From: JAXGPF01 sp964463985
GTDB lineage: Bacteria > Verrucomicrobiota > Kiritimatiellia > JAAZAB01
Assembly (NCBI GenBank): GCA_964463985.1
Contig: CAYXEK010000010.1
Location: 1-64,000, forward strand
Direction: 5' to 3'
DNA length: 64,000 bases
Of this stretch, positions 25,710 through 34,122 are shown piece by piece. Within the stretch, counting starts at the first letter, position 1. Each line of letters opens with the position of its first letter. Position numbers and translations under genes: made by a program. The notes under the pieces were generated by a model. It did no database searches, was not told the origin of the DNA, and saw only the letters and a list, made by a program, of their open reading frames with translations.

Positions 25710-26243
25710 ATGCAAATCATCAATCTCCATATCGTCCGCCAGACATTCGACTATGACTGCGGCGCCAAGGCGTTGCAGGTGGTCATGGCGTATTACGGCC
25801 TTGACATCCGCGAAGACAAGTTGCTGAAGGAACTCGGCACCGGCCCGGAAGGCACGCGTGTGGAACGCATGATCGCCGCGGCGCGCCGGCGCGGGTTCGA
25901 CGTCGAAGCGCATGATCGTTGGCAGTTGCGCGATCTGAAGGCGCGCCTGGACGCCGGGCATCCGGCCATCGTCCTGCTCCAGGCCTGGGCGGACCGTTAC
26001 ATGACGCTCAAGGACTGGCAGCAGGACAACCATGACGGACATTACGCCGTGTTGATAGGTTACAGCAAGCAGGTGCTGCTGTTCGAAGACCCGTCATCAT
26101 TCCGGCGAACATGGCTGCGGATCACCGAATTCATGGCGCGCTGGCATGACTACGATTCGGCGGCCGGCCGCCAATATGAACGGTTTGCCATGTTGCTGCG
26201 CGGGCGCCCGCCGGCCCGCCAAGCCCCGGTGCACATGGGTTGA
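25710..26243 (+). CDS. C39-like cysteine peptidase domain protein
   Basis: A 177-residue single-domain protein. A papain-like triad is visible: Cys17 in DYDCGAKALQVVM, His111 in DGHYAVLIGY and Asp127 in LLFEDPSS. This matches peptidase C39-like domains, which cleave double-glycine leaders in bacteriocin exporters. Here there is no transporter domain and no signal peptide, and no bacteriocin gene nearby, so the substrate is unknown. It lies between nadC and coaX. Confidence 0.85.
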   Translation: MQIINLHIVRQTFDYDCGAKALQVVMAYYGLDIREDKLLKELGTGPEGTRVERMIAAARRRGFDVEAHDRWQLRDLKARLDAGHPAIVLLQAWADRYMTLKDWQQDNHDGHYAVLIGYSKQVLLFEDPSSFRRTWLRITEFMARWHDYDSAAGRQYERFAMLLRGRPPARQAPVHMG

Positions 26244-26319
26244 ACTTGCTTTCGCAGCTGCTATCTTCTAATCTGTCGGCTGATTTTGGTTTTCAATAAT
26301 CGGCGCCGGAAAGATTTGC

Positions 26320-27233
26320 ATGCCCATGGACATACTAATAGATATCGGCAATTCGAGCGTTGCGGCGGCACTGGCTGGCGCCCGGGGACCGGGCCGCGTC
26401 TGGCGCATGCCCACGGACGCCGGCAGTCCGGCGGCGGTCCATGCCTGGCTGCGNNNNNNNNNNNNNNNNNNNNNNNNNNNNNNNNNNNNNNNNNNNNNNN
26501 NNNNNNNNNNNNNNNNNNNNNNNNNNNNNNNNNNNNNNNNNNNNNNNNNNNNNTCTGGCGCATGCCCACGGACGCCGGCAGTCCGGCGGCGGTCCATGCC
26601 TGGCTGCGGCGGTTGACGGCTGGCGCCGCGCCGGACCGCGCCGCCGTCTGTTCGGTGGTTCCCGCCGCCACACCGGTCTGGCGGAAGGAACTGAGCCGCA
26701 TCATGGGCCGGGAACCGCTGCTGATCCGGCACACGCTGCGGCTGGGCGTCAAGTTGAAATACCCGCGCCCGGAGACAATCGGCGCCGACCGTCTGGCCAA
26801 CGCCGCCGCCGCCTTTAAAATATACGGCGCGCCGGCAATCATCGCGGATTTCGGCACGGCGCTGACCATTGACGCCGTGGATGCCGCCGGGTGCTTTGCA
26901 GGGGGCTTGATCATGCCCGGGCCGGCGCTCTTCCTGGATTACCTGGCGGACCGCACTGCCTGCCTGCCGAGGTTGACTTGGCCGAAGGCGGATGCCGCCC
27001 CGCAGGCCATCGCCCGCAGCACCCGCGCCGCCATGCAGGCCGGCGCTGTTTTCGGCTGGCGCGGCATGTTCCGCGAAGCTCTCGCGGCCGTCCGGTCGGA
27101 ATTGCCGTCCCGCGCCGCCGTTTGCGCCACCGGCGGCTATGCCCGCCGGGCGCTGGCCGGCGCCGGGTTTAAAATAAAGATTGATCAAAGATTGACCTTG
27201 CGCGGCATTCAAATTATCATGAATTTGAATTAA
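26320..27233 (+). CDS. coaX: Type III pantothenate kinase (interrupted by assembly gap)
   Basis: It phosphorylates pantothenate in the first step of CoA synthesis. The N-terminal ATP-binding motif is DILIDIGNSSVAAAL. After the gap come TIGADRLANAAAAF, ADFGTALTIDAVDAAG and FAGGLIMPG, all type III signatures. The 100-N run shifts the frame. Deleting the Ns plus one copy of the 55-bp flanking duplication (155 bp) restores one continuous frame of about 252 codons, a normal length. The gene is therefore almost certainly intact in the organism. Start is ATG 26320 or 26326. Confidence 0.9.
26399..26608. other. Scaffold gap (26454-26553) flanked by identical 55-bp sequence
   Basis: The bases at 26399-26453 are repeated exactly at 26554-26608. 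This is what unresolved overlapping contig ends look like, and the coaX frame is restored by collapsing them. The gap is probably of negative length and not missing DNA. Confidence 0.9.
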
Positions 27234-27322
27234 TTCCAAAACTGTTTTTTGCATGTTTGATGGTTTCAGGTTTTAAATCCGGGTTGAACATCGAACACTT
27301 TGAACAAGGATAAACCAATCAA

Positions 27323-28432
27323 TTGAAAACAAAACCTGCACCACATTCCCGTGCCTATGCCGTCATACTCGCCGGCGGACGCGGAGAACGATTCTGGCCA
27401 ATGAGCACCGCGCGCCGGCCAAAACAATTGCTGGCTTTGACTTCCGCCCGGCCGATGCTGGCCGAGGCCGTCCGCCGGTTGCAGCCCCTCATTCCGCCTG
27501 ACAGGGTTATCATTGTCACCAGCGCCGGCCTGACGCCGGCCATCCGGCAGATCATGCCCGATTTCCCGCCGCGCAACATCATCGGCGAGCCGGATGCGCG
27601 CAATACCGCCCCGGCCGTGGCTCTGGGCGCCGCCATCGTCCGCGACCGCGATCCGGCGGCGCAAATCGCGGTGCTGACCGCCGACCATGTCATCGGCGAC
27701 CTGCCGGTTTTCCGGCGGACGCTGGCCGACGCACTGGACCTGGCCGCCTTGCGGGATTTACTACTGACCATCGGCATCCCCCCGGCCGCGCCCAGCACCG
27801 GTTTCGGCTACCTGGAAACGGCGCGCCAGCGGCTGACTGCGCCGGGCCAAACGGAATTTTACAAAGTGGCGCGATTCGTCGAAAAACCGGGCCGCGCCAA
27901 GGCGGAACGCTACGTGAAGGCGGGTAACTTTTACTGGAATGCCGGCATGTTTGTCTGGTCGCTGGCGTCTTTTTGCAATGCCGCGCAACGCCACCACCCG
28001 CAGTTAACGCGGATGATGGATGCCCTGGCTCCGGCCATCGGCCGCAGGAATTTTGCCGCAGCCTTGTCCCGCGCCTACCGTAAGATGGAAAAGATTTCCA
28101 TTGATTACGCCTTGATGGAAAAAGCCGGCAATATCGCCATGGCCCGTGGAAAATTCCGCTGGGACGACGTCGGCTCCTGGTCCGCGCTGGAAAAACATTT
28201 TGAACCGGACGCGGCCGGCAACATCCATGTGGGACGCGCCGCGGCGGTGGACGCTTCCCGCAATGTGATCGTGGCCGGCAAGGACAATCTGATCGCTCTC
28301 GTCGGCGTCCGGGACCTGGTAGTTGTGCAACACAACAATGCCACTCTCGTCTGCCCGAAAACGCGCGATCAAGACGTCAAGCAAATTGTCGCCCAACTCA
28401 AGCGCCGGGCGGACTGCCGGGGCTGGCTATGA
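27323..28432 (+). CDS. Mannose-1-phosphate guanylyltransferase
   Basis: A 369-residue nucleotidyltransferase making GDP-mannose from mannose-1-phosphate and GTP for surface glycans. Motifs: AVILAGGRGERFWPMS, RRPKQLL, ARNTAPA, FVEKP, FYWNAGMFVW and FRWDDVGSWSAL. It lacks the C-terminal isomerase domain of bifunctional ManC. No ATG or GTG lies between the in-frame stop at 27311 and the GGRGERFWP core, so the TTG at 27323 is the likely start; AAGGA lies 12 nt upstream. It overlaps ruvX by 4 nt. Confidence 0.94.
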   Translation: MKTKPAPHSRAYAVILAGGRGERFWPMSTARRPKQLLALTSARPMLAEAVRRLQPLIPPDRVIIVTSAGLTPAIRQIMPDFPPRNIIGEPDARNTAPAVALGAAIVRDRDPAAQIAVLTADHVIGDLPVFRRTLADALDLAALRDLLLTIGIPPAAPSTGFGYLETARQRLTAPGQTEFYKVARFVEKPGRAKAERYVKAGNFYWNAGMFVWSLASFCNAAQRHHPQLTRMMDALAPAIGRRNFAAALSRAYRKMEKISIDYALMEKAGNIAMARGKFRWDDVGSWSALEKHFEPDAAGNIHVGRAAAVDASRNVIVAGKDNLIALVGVRDLVVVQHNNATLVCPKTRDQDVKQIVAQLKRRADCRGWL

Positions 28433-28869
28433 CCCGCTGCCTGGGCATAGATTTCGGCTCTCGCCGGATGGGCCTGGCGCTCAGCGATGAGACAGGGGTG
28501 ATCGCCCTGCCCCTGCCGACGGTGGAACTGCGCGGCGTCCGCCATGCCCTGCAGGCGGTCAAGGAAACCTGCGCCGCGCGCGCCGTGCGTAAGATCGTGC
28601 TGGGCTGGCCATTGGATATGCGGGGTCAGGCCGGTCCGGCCGCCGAGGCGGTACAGCATTTTGCCGGGCAATTGCGCGAGGCCACCGGGCTGCCGGTGGA
28701 ACTGTGGGATGAACGACTGAGCAGCAGCATGGCGGAACGGATGCTGCTGGACGGCAATGTGCGCCGCGCGCGCCGGCGGGAATTGCGCGACCAGGCGGCG
28801 GCCCAGATTATACTGCAAAGTTACCTCGACGCCCGTGGGTCCGGGACCGAGGCGCCCCCGCCGGCGTAG
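28429..28869 (+). CDS. ruvX: Putative pre-16S rRNA nuclease / Holliday junction resolvase
   Basis: A 146-residue YqgF/RuvX protein with an RNase H-like fold. Conserved features are LGIDFGSRRMGLALSD (first Asp of the active site), VLGWPLDMRGQAGPAAEAV and LWDERLSSSMAERML, then a late DQAAAQIILQSYLD. It probably trims the 16S rRNA 5' end. It overlaps the upstream guanylyltransferase gene (ATGA). Confidence 0.93.
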   Translation: MTRCLGIDFGSRRMGLALSDETGVIALPLPTVELRGVRHALQAVKETCAARAVRKIVLGWPLDMRGQAGPAAEAVQHFAGQLREATGLPVELWDERLSSSMAERMLLDGNVRRARRRELRDQAAAQIILQSYLDARGSGTEAPPPA

Positions 28870-28965
28870 ATTTCGCCGCCTGGGCGGCATGATACATTCC
28901 AACATCAACGGCGCGGCTTTACACGCAGGTGCTGGTGTTTTTGTTCTTCCCGCACGATGAATTCA

Positions 28966-29000
28966 GTTGGATGATGTCCGCGTCGCGAACATCATCCAAC
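28966..29000. other. Strong 12-bp hairpin between ruvX and the integrase relic
   Basis: GTTGGATGATGT (28966-28977) and ACATCATCCAAC (28989-29000) form perfect arms around an 11-nt loop. There is no T-run, so it is a weak candidate terminator. The remaining sequence from 28870 to 29442 outside the integrase relic shows no gene. Confidence 0.55.
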
Positions 29001-29007
29001 ACGGATA

Positions 29008-29307
29008 CAGGATGTGGAACTGGAACGGCTGCAACTGGCGGCACAGTCCGGCAAGGGCGGCAAAAGCCGATTGACCATGATTCTGAAGAAACTGGAGCCC
29101 GCGCTGGGAACTCACCGCGAGCGGCTGAGGGAACTCTACGCCGAAGATCGCGAATAAAGTTTCACCAGGCATCTGCTGGCGAGCGGCGCGGGCATCCGCG
29201 ATGTTCAAGATTTGCTGGGACATGCAAATATCTCCACGACCGAAATCTATCTGCATACGGCAAAGCATTCCGGCATCGGGGCGCGCAGTCCTTTCGAAAC
29301 TCTGTGA
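29008..29307 (+). pseudogene. Decayed integron-type tyrosine recombinase
   Basis: A single frame reads DVELERLQLAAQSGKGGKSR then LTMILKKLEPALG and RERLRELYAEDRE, a stop (TAA 29155-29157), then SFTRHLLASGAGIRDVQDLL, GHANISTTEIYLHT and IGARSPFETL with a final TGA. These match, in order, the middle and C-terminal parts of IntI-type integrases (SGKGGKDR linker; THLL, LLGH, catalytic TxxIYxH Tyr; V/ARSP end). The section carrying the catalytic RHSF/Arg box is deleted, so it is inactive. No attC array or cassettes are visible nearby. Confidence 0.8.
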
Positions 29308-29442
29308 AGTTATACTGAAGACGGAGGGCAGGCGGCCAGGCCCTGGCCGCTAGACCGGTTCACTTCGTTGCCTTAGTGTCCTTGTGTTCAAGTTACAATT
29401 CCGTCTCCTGCTCGTCCTTCGGGTGCTTCGCGGTTCGCTTTT

Positions 29443-30459
29443 TCATCCGCCAAATCCGGGTTGATTCAATGCCTCGTCAATAAACGCCAGCATATTGTCG
29501 AGCGGCACATCGCCCTCCACGGCATGGGCCGGCGAAAAAATATAACTCCCGTCTGCTCCAAGCGCGAGCAACCTCCGCGTTTCCGCCCGCACATCATCCG
29601 GGGTTCCGAATGGCAGTGTCTTCTGCGTGGACAGGCCGCCGTGAAATGTCAGACGTCCCCGGTACTGCTTTATAAGGGTTGCGACATCCATGACTTCCGG
29701 TTGAAAAGGATTGAAGCAATTCAGGCCGATATCAATCAGATCGTCAAAAAGCTCGTCCACATCGCCGCAGGAATGGATCGAGACATACTTGCCGCCATCT
29801 TTGACGGCGCGGTACATCCTGGCCAGTTCAGGATAGATGAATTCACGCCACAGGCCCGGCCCAACCTGAAGCCCATGCTGCTGCCCCCAGTCGTCGCCGA
29901 AATGAATTGCGTCAATGTCGAAGGTCAGAGCCTTCCTGACCTGCGCAATATTGTAATCGGCAATCGCATGTAACAGCTCATGCACGAAGGCCGGATATTC
30001 GATGAAATCCATCATCAGGTTTTCCATGCCGCGCAGGGTCCAGGCGCGCTCATACAGAGAGAAGCCGATGTTGAAGACTCGGAAACGATCGGCGCCTCCG
30101 GCAATCCGCTGTGGAATGTCGGCGAAGATGCGCTCCGCCAGGGGGTCCGGGAACTCGTAATCCTTCAAGGTGGGCGCCGAAAGCGGCGCATGCTCTACAA
30201 TCCCGATGTCCTTGTCTATGCTTCGATCCCACACGACTCCGAATGCATCTCTGACCCGCCCAACGCCCGCATCTTCAAAAAAGCCGATGGGATTGCCCAG
30301 CCCGAGAAAATGGTTGTGCAGGATTGCATCCAACTGGTCGGCGCCATAATGCTGCGCGAGGCATTCCTGCGCCTCCAGGGTAAATGAAAATGACCAGGGC
30401 ACATAGGGCGGCCGTTCCCCGTCGAGCGTCGCTTTGACCACATCGCGTTTTGTCATCAT
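29443..30459 (-). CDS. Uroporphyrinogen decarboxylase-fold protein (putative methyltransferase)
   Basis: A 338-residue TIM-barrel protein of the URO-D superfamily. IHSCGD (His229, Cys231) and a downstream FHGGLSTQKTLPFG segment resemble the zinc-site methyltransferases (MtaA/CmuA-like) more than true HemE. True HemE's conserved N-terminal Arg-rich substrate loop is not evident, and no other haem genes are nearby. Many copies of this family occur in anaerobes, probably demethylating plant-derived or corrinoid-linked substrates. Substrate unknown. The 316-bp gap to truA holds no gene. Confidence 0.85.
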   Translation of the reverse strand: MMTKRDVVKATLDGERPPYVPWSFSFTLEAQECLAQHYGADQLDAILHNHFLGLGNPIGFFEDAGVGRVRDAFGVVWDRSIDKDIGIVEHAPLSAPTLKDYEFPDPLAERIFADIPQRIAGGADRFRVFNIGFSLYERAWTLRGMENLMMDFIEYPAFVHELLHAIADYNIAQVRKALTFDIDAIHFGDDWGQQHGLQVGPGLWREFIYPELARMYRAVKDGGKYVSIHSCGDVDELFDDLIDIGLNCFNPFQPEVMDVATLIKQYRGRLTFHGGLSTQKTLPFGTPDDVRAETRRLLALGADGSYIFSPAHAVEGDVPLDNMLAFIDEALNQPGFGG

Positions 30460-30775
30460 TTTTCACCAATCGTAGTTTTAATTGCTGGAGCATTGGCGTC
30501 CTGCGCAGTGAAATCCGGCCTGGAATTTATAGTGCGCCTGTTTTCCGGACCTGTCCAGCATAATTTTCCGCCTTCATTCCGGAATTTAGATTATTGCGCC
30601 TTGCAGGATTCCTGCCTGTTTTTGCTTGGTGTCTTCGTGACTTCGTGAGATAATATTTTATTTCGGAACCATTCCGCCCGTATGCTCCATGTTGAAATCA
30701 GCAAGGTTAAAAGAACAGAGGATCAGTGACCGACGGGTCGCAACCGGCCGGTATGCCGGTTCGATTTCAACCGCC

Positions 30776-31540
30776 ATGCAAGAAACACCATACTGCTTCA
30801 AGCTTAAACTGGCATATGACGGCACGGCCTACGGCGGATGGCAGGTGCAGGCAAATGCCGTGACCATCCAGGGCGTGATCGAGCAGGCCCTGGGCAACCT
30901 GGCCGGCGCACCGGTCAAACTGCACGGGAGCGGCCGCACCGACCGGGGGGTGCATGCAGTGGGCCAGGTGGCGCATTGCGCCCTGCCAGCAGCCTGGCAG
31001 CCGGTCAGACTGGCCCAGGCGTTGAATGCCCTGCTGCCGCCGGATATCCGCGTCATGGCCGCCGCCCGCGCCGCCCCGGTCTTTCACGCCCGCCGCAGCG
31101 CCGCGGCCAAGGAATACCGGTATTTCATCTGGAACGCCAAAATCATGCCGCCGATGCTGCGGAATTTCCGCGCGCATATCCGGCGTCCGCTGGATGCGGC
31201 GGCGATGCGGGATGCCGCCGCACGGCTGGAGGGCCGGCACGATTTCGCGGCCTTCACCGCCAACCCCAACCGGCCGGTGGAGAGCACGGTGCGCGAACTG
31301 TACCGTCTCCAGGTGCGGCGGCGCGGCCCGGAAATCGTCATCATCGCCCGCGCCGACGGTTTCCTGTACAAAATGGTCCGCAGCCTGGCCGGGTTCCTTA
31401 TCCAGGTCGGCGCCGGCGCCGTACCGGCGCGGGAAGCGAATGCGATCCTGCGCAGCCGGGAGCGCACCGCGCGCGTGCCGACGGCGGCGCCGCAGGGCCT
31501 GTTCCTCTGGCGGGTATTTTACCGCCGCGCCACGGGATGA
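30776..31540 (+). CDS. truA: tRNA pseudouridine(38-40) synthase TruA
   Basis: A 254-residue enzyme isomerising uridines 38-40 in the tRNA anticodon arm. The catalytic Asp56 lies in GSGRTDRGVHA. KLKLAYDGTAYGGWQVQ opens the family core, and KMVRSLAGFLIQVG is in the C-terminal half. ATG 30776 is chosen because the core begins immediately after it; no good Shine-Dalgarno site is seen. A small hairpin (30742-30761) lies just upstream. The 3' end overlaps the opposing PFK gene by 22 nt. Confidence 0.96.
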   Translation: MQETPYCFKLKLAYDGTAYGGWQVQANAVTIQGVIEQALGNLAGAPVKLHGSGRTDRGVHAVGQVAHCALPAAWQPVRLAQALNALLPPDIRVMAAARAAPVFHARRSAAAKEYRYFIWNAKIMPPMLRNFRAHIRRPLDAAAMRDAAARLEGRHDFAAFTANPNRPVESTVRELYRLQVRRRGPEIVIIARADGFLYKMVRSLAGFLIQVGAGAVPAREANAILRSRERTARVPTAAPQGLFLWRVFYRRATG

Positions 31541-32736
31541 TTGCACAGAAATCCCTTGCGCGGCAGCGGACCGACAATCGGCCGGGCATACTCCAGGAAG
31601 GCTTCGGTGACGTCATTGCCGGCGCGGTTGATGAATGCGGGCGGCATATGGCGCGTATCCCGGGCCACGCTGGACAGCGGCACGCGTTCGAAGGCGATCC
31701 GGTATTTCCGTCCGGGCCGCCGCCGCAGGGCAATCGAACCGTCCACATCCTTGCCGACGGCGCATTGCACCGCCGCCGCGCCGGCGGCGCGGGCTTCGGC
31801 GGCATCGGCCGTGGATGCCATGCCCGGGAAAGAACGCTGCAGGTAGCCGAAGGTATCCGCGCGCACGCGGCTGATGCCGGCTTTGTCGCGGAGGGTGGCC
31901 GCCAGCAGGTCGCCCAGGGCGCCCGAACCGCTGAGTTGCACGTTGCCGTGCGAATCTTTTTCGCAGGTGAATTTAGCGGCAATCGCCCCGCCTTTCGCGT
32001 CGGCGATGCCTTCCGACACCACCGCCAGGCAGCGGCCCAGCCGGCGATACACCTGCTTTACATCCTTGATGAAACGCGGAATGGAAAACGGGCGTTCCGG
32101 GAGGTAAATCAGGTGCGGGCCGTCATCCGGGCAGCCGCGCGCCAAGGCGGAAGCGGCGGTCAGGAAACCGGCATGCCGGCCCATGACCACGTCAATTTTC
32201 ACGCCGGGCAGAGCGCGGTTATCCAGGTCGTCGCCCATCACCGCGCAGGCCACAAAACGGGCGGCGCTGCCGAACCCGGGGGTATGATCATTTTCGCGCA
32301 GATCGTTGTCAATCGTTTTCGGAATATGGAAACAGCGCAGCTCGAAGCCGGAGTTCCGCGCTTCCTCGTTGATGATATGCGTGGTTTCCGCGGAATCATT
32401 GCCGCCGATGTAAAAGAAATAACGCACATCGTATTTGCGCAGGATGCTGAAAATCCTGGCGCAATCGTCGGGGGATGGTTTTTTGCGCACTGTGCCCAGC
32501 GCCGAGGAAGGCGTGGCCGCCACCAGTTCCAGGTTGGCCGTAGTTTCGCGGCCCAAGTCCACCAAATTTTCCTCCAGCACGCCGCGGATGCCGTGGAGCG
32601 AACCGTAAATCCGGCGGATCGCCCTGTGCCGTCGGGCTTCCAGGACCGCGCCCGCCAGGCTTTGGTTGATCACCATGGTCGGACCGCCGCTTTGCGCAAT
32701 CAGCATGTTTCCGCACAATGTCCGCGTTTTACTCAT
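31519..32736 (-). CDS. Pyrophosphate-type 6-phosphofructokinase
   Basis: A 405-residue phosphofructokinase. The phosphate-binding start is IAQSGGPTMVINQSL. The donor-site motif is GGNDSAETTH (residues 111-120) where ATP enzymes have GGDGS, and the catalytic motif is PKTIDNDL where ATP enzymes have PGTIDND. Both point to PPi as phosphoryl donor, which makes the step reversible and saves ATP. The usual PPi motif is GGDD; the Asn here is a variant. VMGRHAGFL follows. ATG 32736 (MSKTRTLCGN) is chosen by family N-terminus. Confidence 0.9.
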   Translation of the reverse strand: MSKTRTLCGNMLIAQSGGPTMVINQSLAGAVLEARRHRAIRRIYGSLHGIRGVLEENLVDLGRETTANLELVAATPSSALGTVRKKPSPDDCARIFSILRKYDVRYFFYIGGNDSAETTHIINEEARNSGFELRCFHIPKTIDNDLRENDHTPGFGSAARFVACAVMGDDLDNRALPGVKIDVVMGRHAGFLTAASALARGCPDDGPHLIYLPERPFSIPRFIKDVKQVYRRLGRCLAVVSEGIADAKGGAIAAKFTCEKDSHGNVQLSGSGALGDLLAATLRDKAGISRVRADTFGYLQRSFPGMASTADAAEARAAGAAAVQCAVGKDVDGSIALRRRPGRKYRIAFERVPLSSVARDTRHMPPAFINRAGNDVTEAFLEYARPIVGPLPRKGFLCNHPVARR

Positions 32737-32814
32737 ACGCCGATCCCTTCCTGCCGGCGGACGCCGGCTGTGTTCATGCGGCAACCGACGGAAAAGCCGG
32801 TTGCCGCCGGTTGT

Positions 32815-34089
32815 TCAGGCCGGCCGCGGCATGACGCGCGGCGTCCCTTCGTAAGTGATTTTCACCGGCAAGCCGTCCTGCAGAATTGACAGGCGCGCGG
32901 CTTCCACCACCAGTTCGTTGATGAAACTGTTGGCGGGCGTGGCTATCAAGCCCTGCTCGTCAACCGCGCGGATCAGTTCGCGCCGGCGGGCCAGCGCGGC
33001 GGCGCCGCGCAGTCCGGCGGATTCCGACTCGACGCGCACAATCGAGCCGATAATGCCGGCCACCGATTCGTAGCCGTAACCCACCGGCTTGGCGCCGGCG
33101 CCTTCCCATGGCACCAGGCGGTAAAAATCCGGATTGATGTAATTGTAATGGGATCCGGCGCAGCCGATGCCGCCCAGGTAACTGTGAATGACGCCGCGGA
33201 ATTGATCGTCGTGCTGGATCAGTCCGCTTTTCCCCTGCCCTTCGCAGAACATGGTCAGGCATTGCTCGTTGCTGCCGGCGCCGGCGTCCGGGTATCCCAG
33301 CCCGTCAGTCACCGTCAGCAGCGCCTGGTTTTCGAAACGCACGCGTCCGTTGGCCCACATGTAGCCTTCCTTGCCGTTGGGGAAGCGGCCCTTGACGCCG
33401 GCCACGGAAACCTCCACCGGCCGCAGATTGGTAATGAAGTAAACCAGGTCAACGTAATGGCAGCCGACATAGACGAACGGATCGGTTTTATCGGTGGTAA
33501 ACCAATTCTGGAAATTGGAGGAGCGATAATAATAAGGTTCCACCAGCTTGGCCTCGCCCATGGCAAATTCGCCGAAATGCCCCAGGCGATACTGGCGGCG
33601 CGCCAGCAGCGCTCGGCGGTCAAACCGCTTGTGATATTCCACGCCGACGAACAAGCCTTTTTCCCGGGCCAGCGCTTCGATTTCAGCGGCCTGCCGGTAT
33701 TGCAGCACCAGCGGCTTGACGCACAGCACGTGCTGGTTGCACCGCAACGCTTCCATCACCACCGGATAATGCATTTGATCGGGCATGGCCACCACGGCAA
33801 TCTGGCGGGGCGGCATGGCGGCCAGCAATTGCCGGTACAGGTCCGGAAAGTTGTTTTCCGGCGCTTCCGTGAGGGCGGGATGAGGCGTGAAAGTCTGACC
33901 CGGAAACGCGTCCAGGATGTCATGTGATTCCATGAGGATGCGTAAAGGGGCATTGTTGAGCGCGCAGATACGGATGCCCCCGACCACGCCGGTCCGCTGC
34001 AGGTGATACAAGGAAGGCAGCAGCAGGTCATGTGTGATCATGCCGCCGCCGATGATTAAAACTTCCAGGGGCGATTGCTTTGTTTGCAT
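32815..34089 (-). CDS. Gfo/Idh/MocA family oxidoreductase
   Basis: A 424-residue NAD(P)-dependent dehydrogenase. The N-terminal Rossmann fold carries VLIIGGGMITHDLLLPSLYH. A family EKP-type motif appears as CVKPL, and VGVEYHKRFDRR supplies a Lys-His/Arg patch. GCHYVDLVYF is the usual catalytic helix region. Start ATG 34089 follows GAGGAG. Such enzymes oxidise or epimerise sugars and inositols; substrate unknown. It lies 33 nt downstream of the large TPR gene. Confidence 0.88.
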   Translation of the reverse strand: MQTKQSPLEVLIIGGGMITHDLLLPSLYHLQRTGVVGGIRICALNNAPLRILMESHDILDAFPGQTFTPHPALTEAPENNFPDLYRQLLAAMPPRQIAVVAMPDQMHYPVVMEALRCNQHVLCVKPLVLQYRQAAEIEALAREKGLFVGVEYHKRFDRRALLARRQYRLGHFGEFAMGEAKLVEPYYYRSSNFQNWFTTDKTDPFVYVGCHYVDLVYFITNLRPVEVSVAGVKGRFPNGKEGYMWANGRVRFENQALLTVTDGLGYPDAGAGSNEQCLTMFCEGQGKSGLIQHDDQFRGVIHSYLGGIGCAGSHYNYINPDFYRLVPWEGAGAKPVGYGYESVAGIIGSIVRVESESAGLRGAAALARRRELIRAVDEQGLIATPANSFINELVVEAARLSILQDGLPVKITYEGTPRVMPRPA

Positions 34090-34122
34090 TAATTTACTCC
34101 TCATTGGAACCGCAGGTTGAAA

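Noticed and set aside
28966..29000. Possible integron attC/attI site (GTTGGAT and ATCCAAC match GTTRRRY and RYYYAAC).
   Set aside because: The boxes are in the wrong order for an attC site, which should start RYYYAAC and end GTTRRRY. The sequence is a simple perfect hairpin.
30742..30761. Hairpin before truA as a riboswitch or regulatory leader.
   Set aside because: It is a simple 7-bp stem with a 6-nt loop, with no conserved aptamer features and no terminator pair.
30838..32889. A 683-codon plus-strand open frame.
   Set aside because: It lies over truA and antisense to the phosphofructokinase, both clearly recognised. High GC makes long spurious frames common here.
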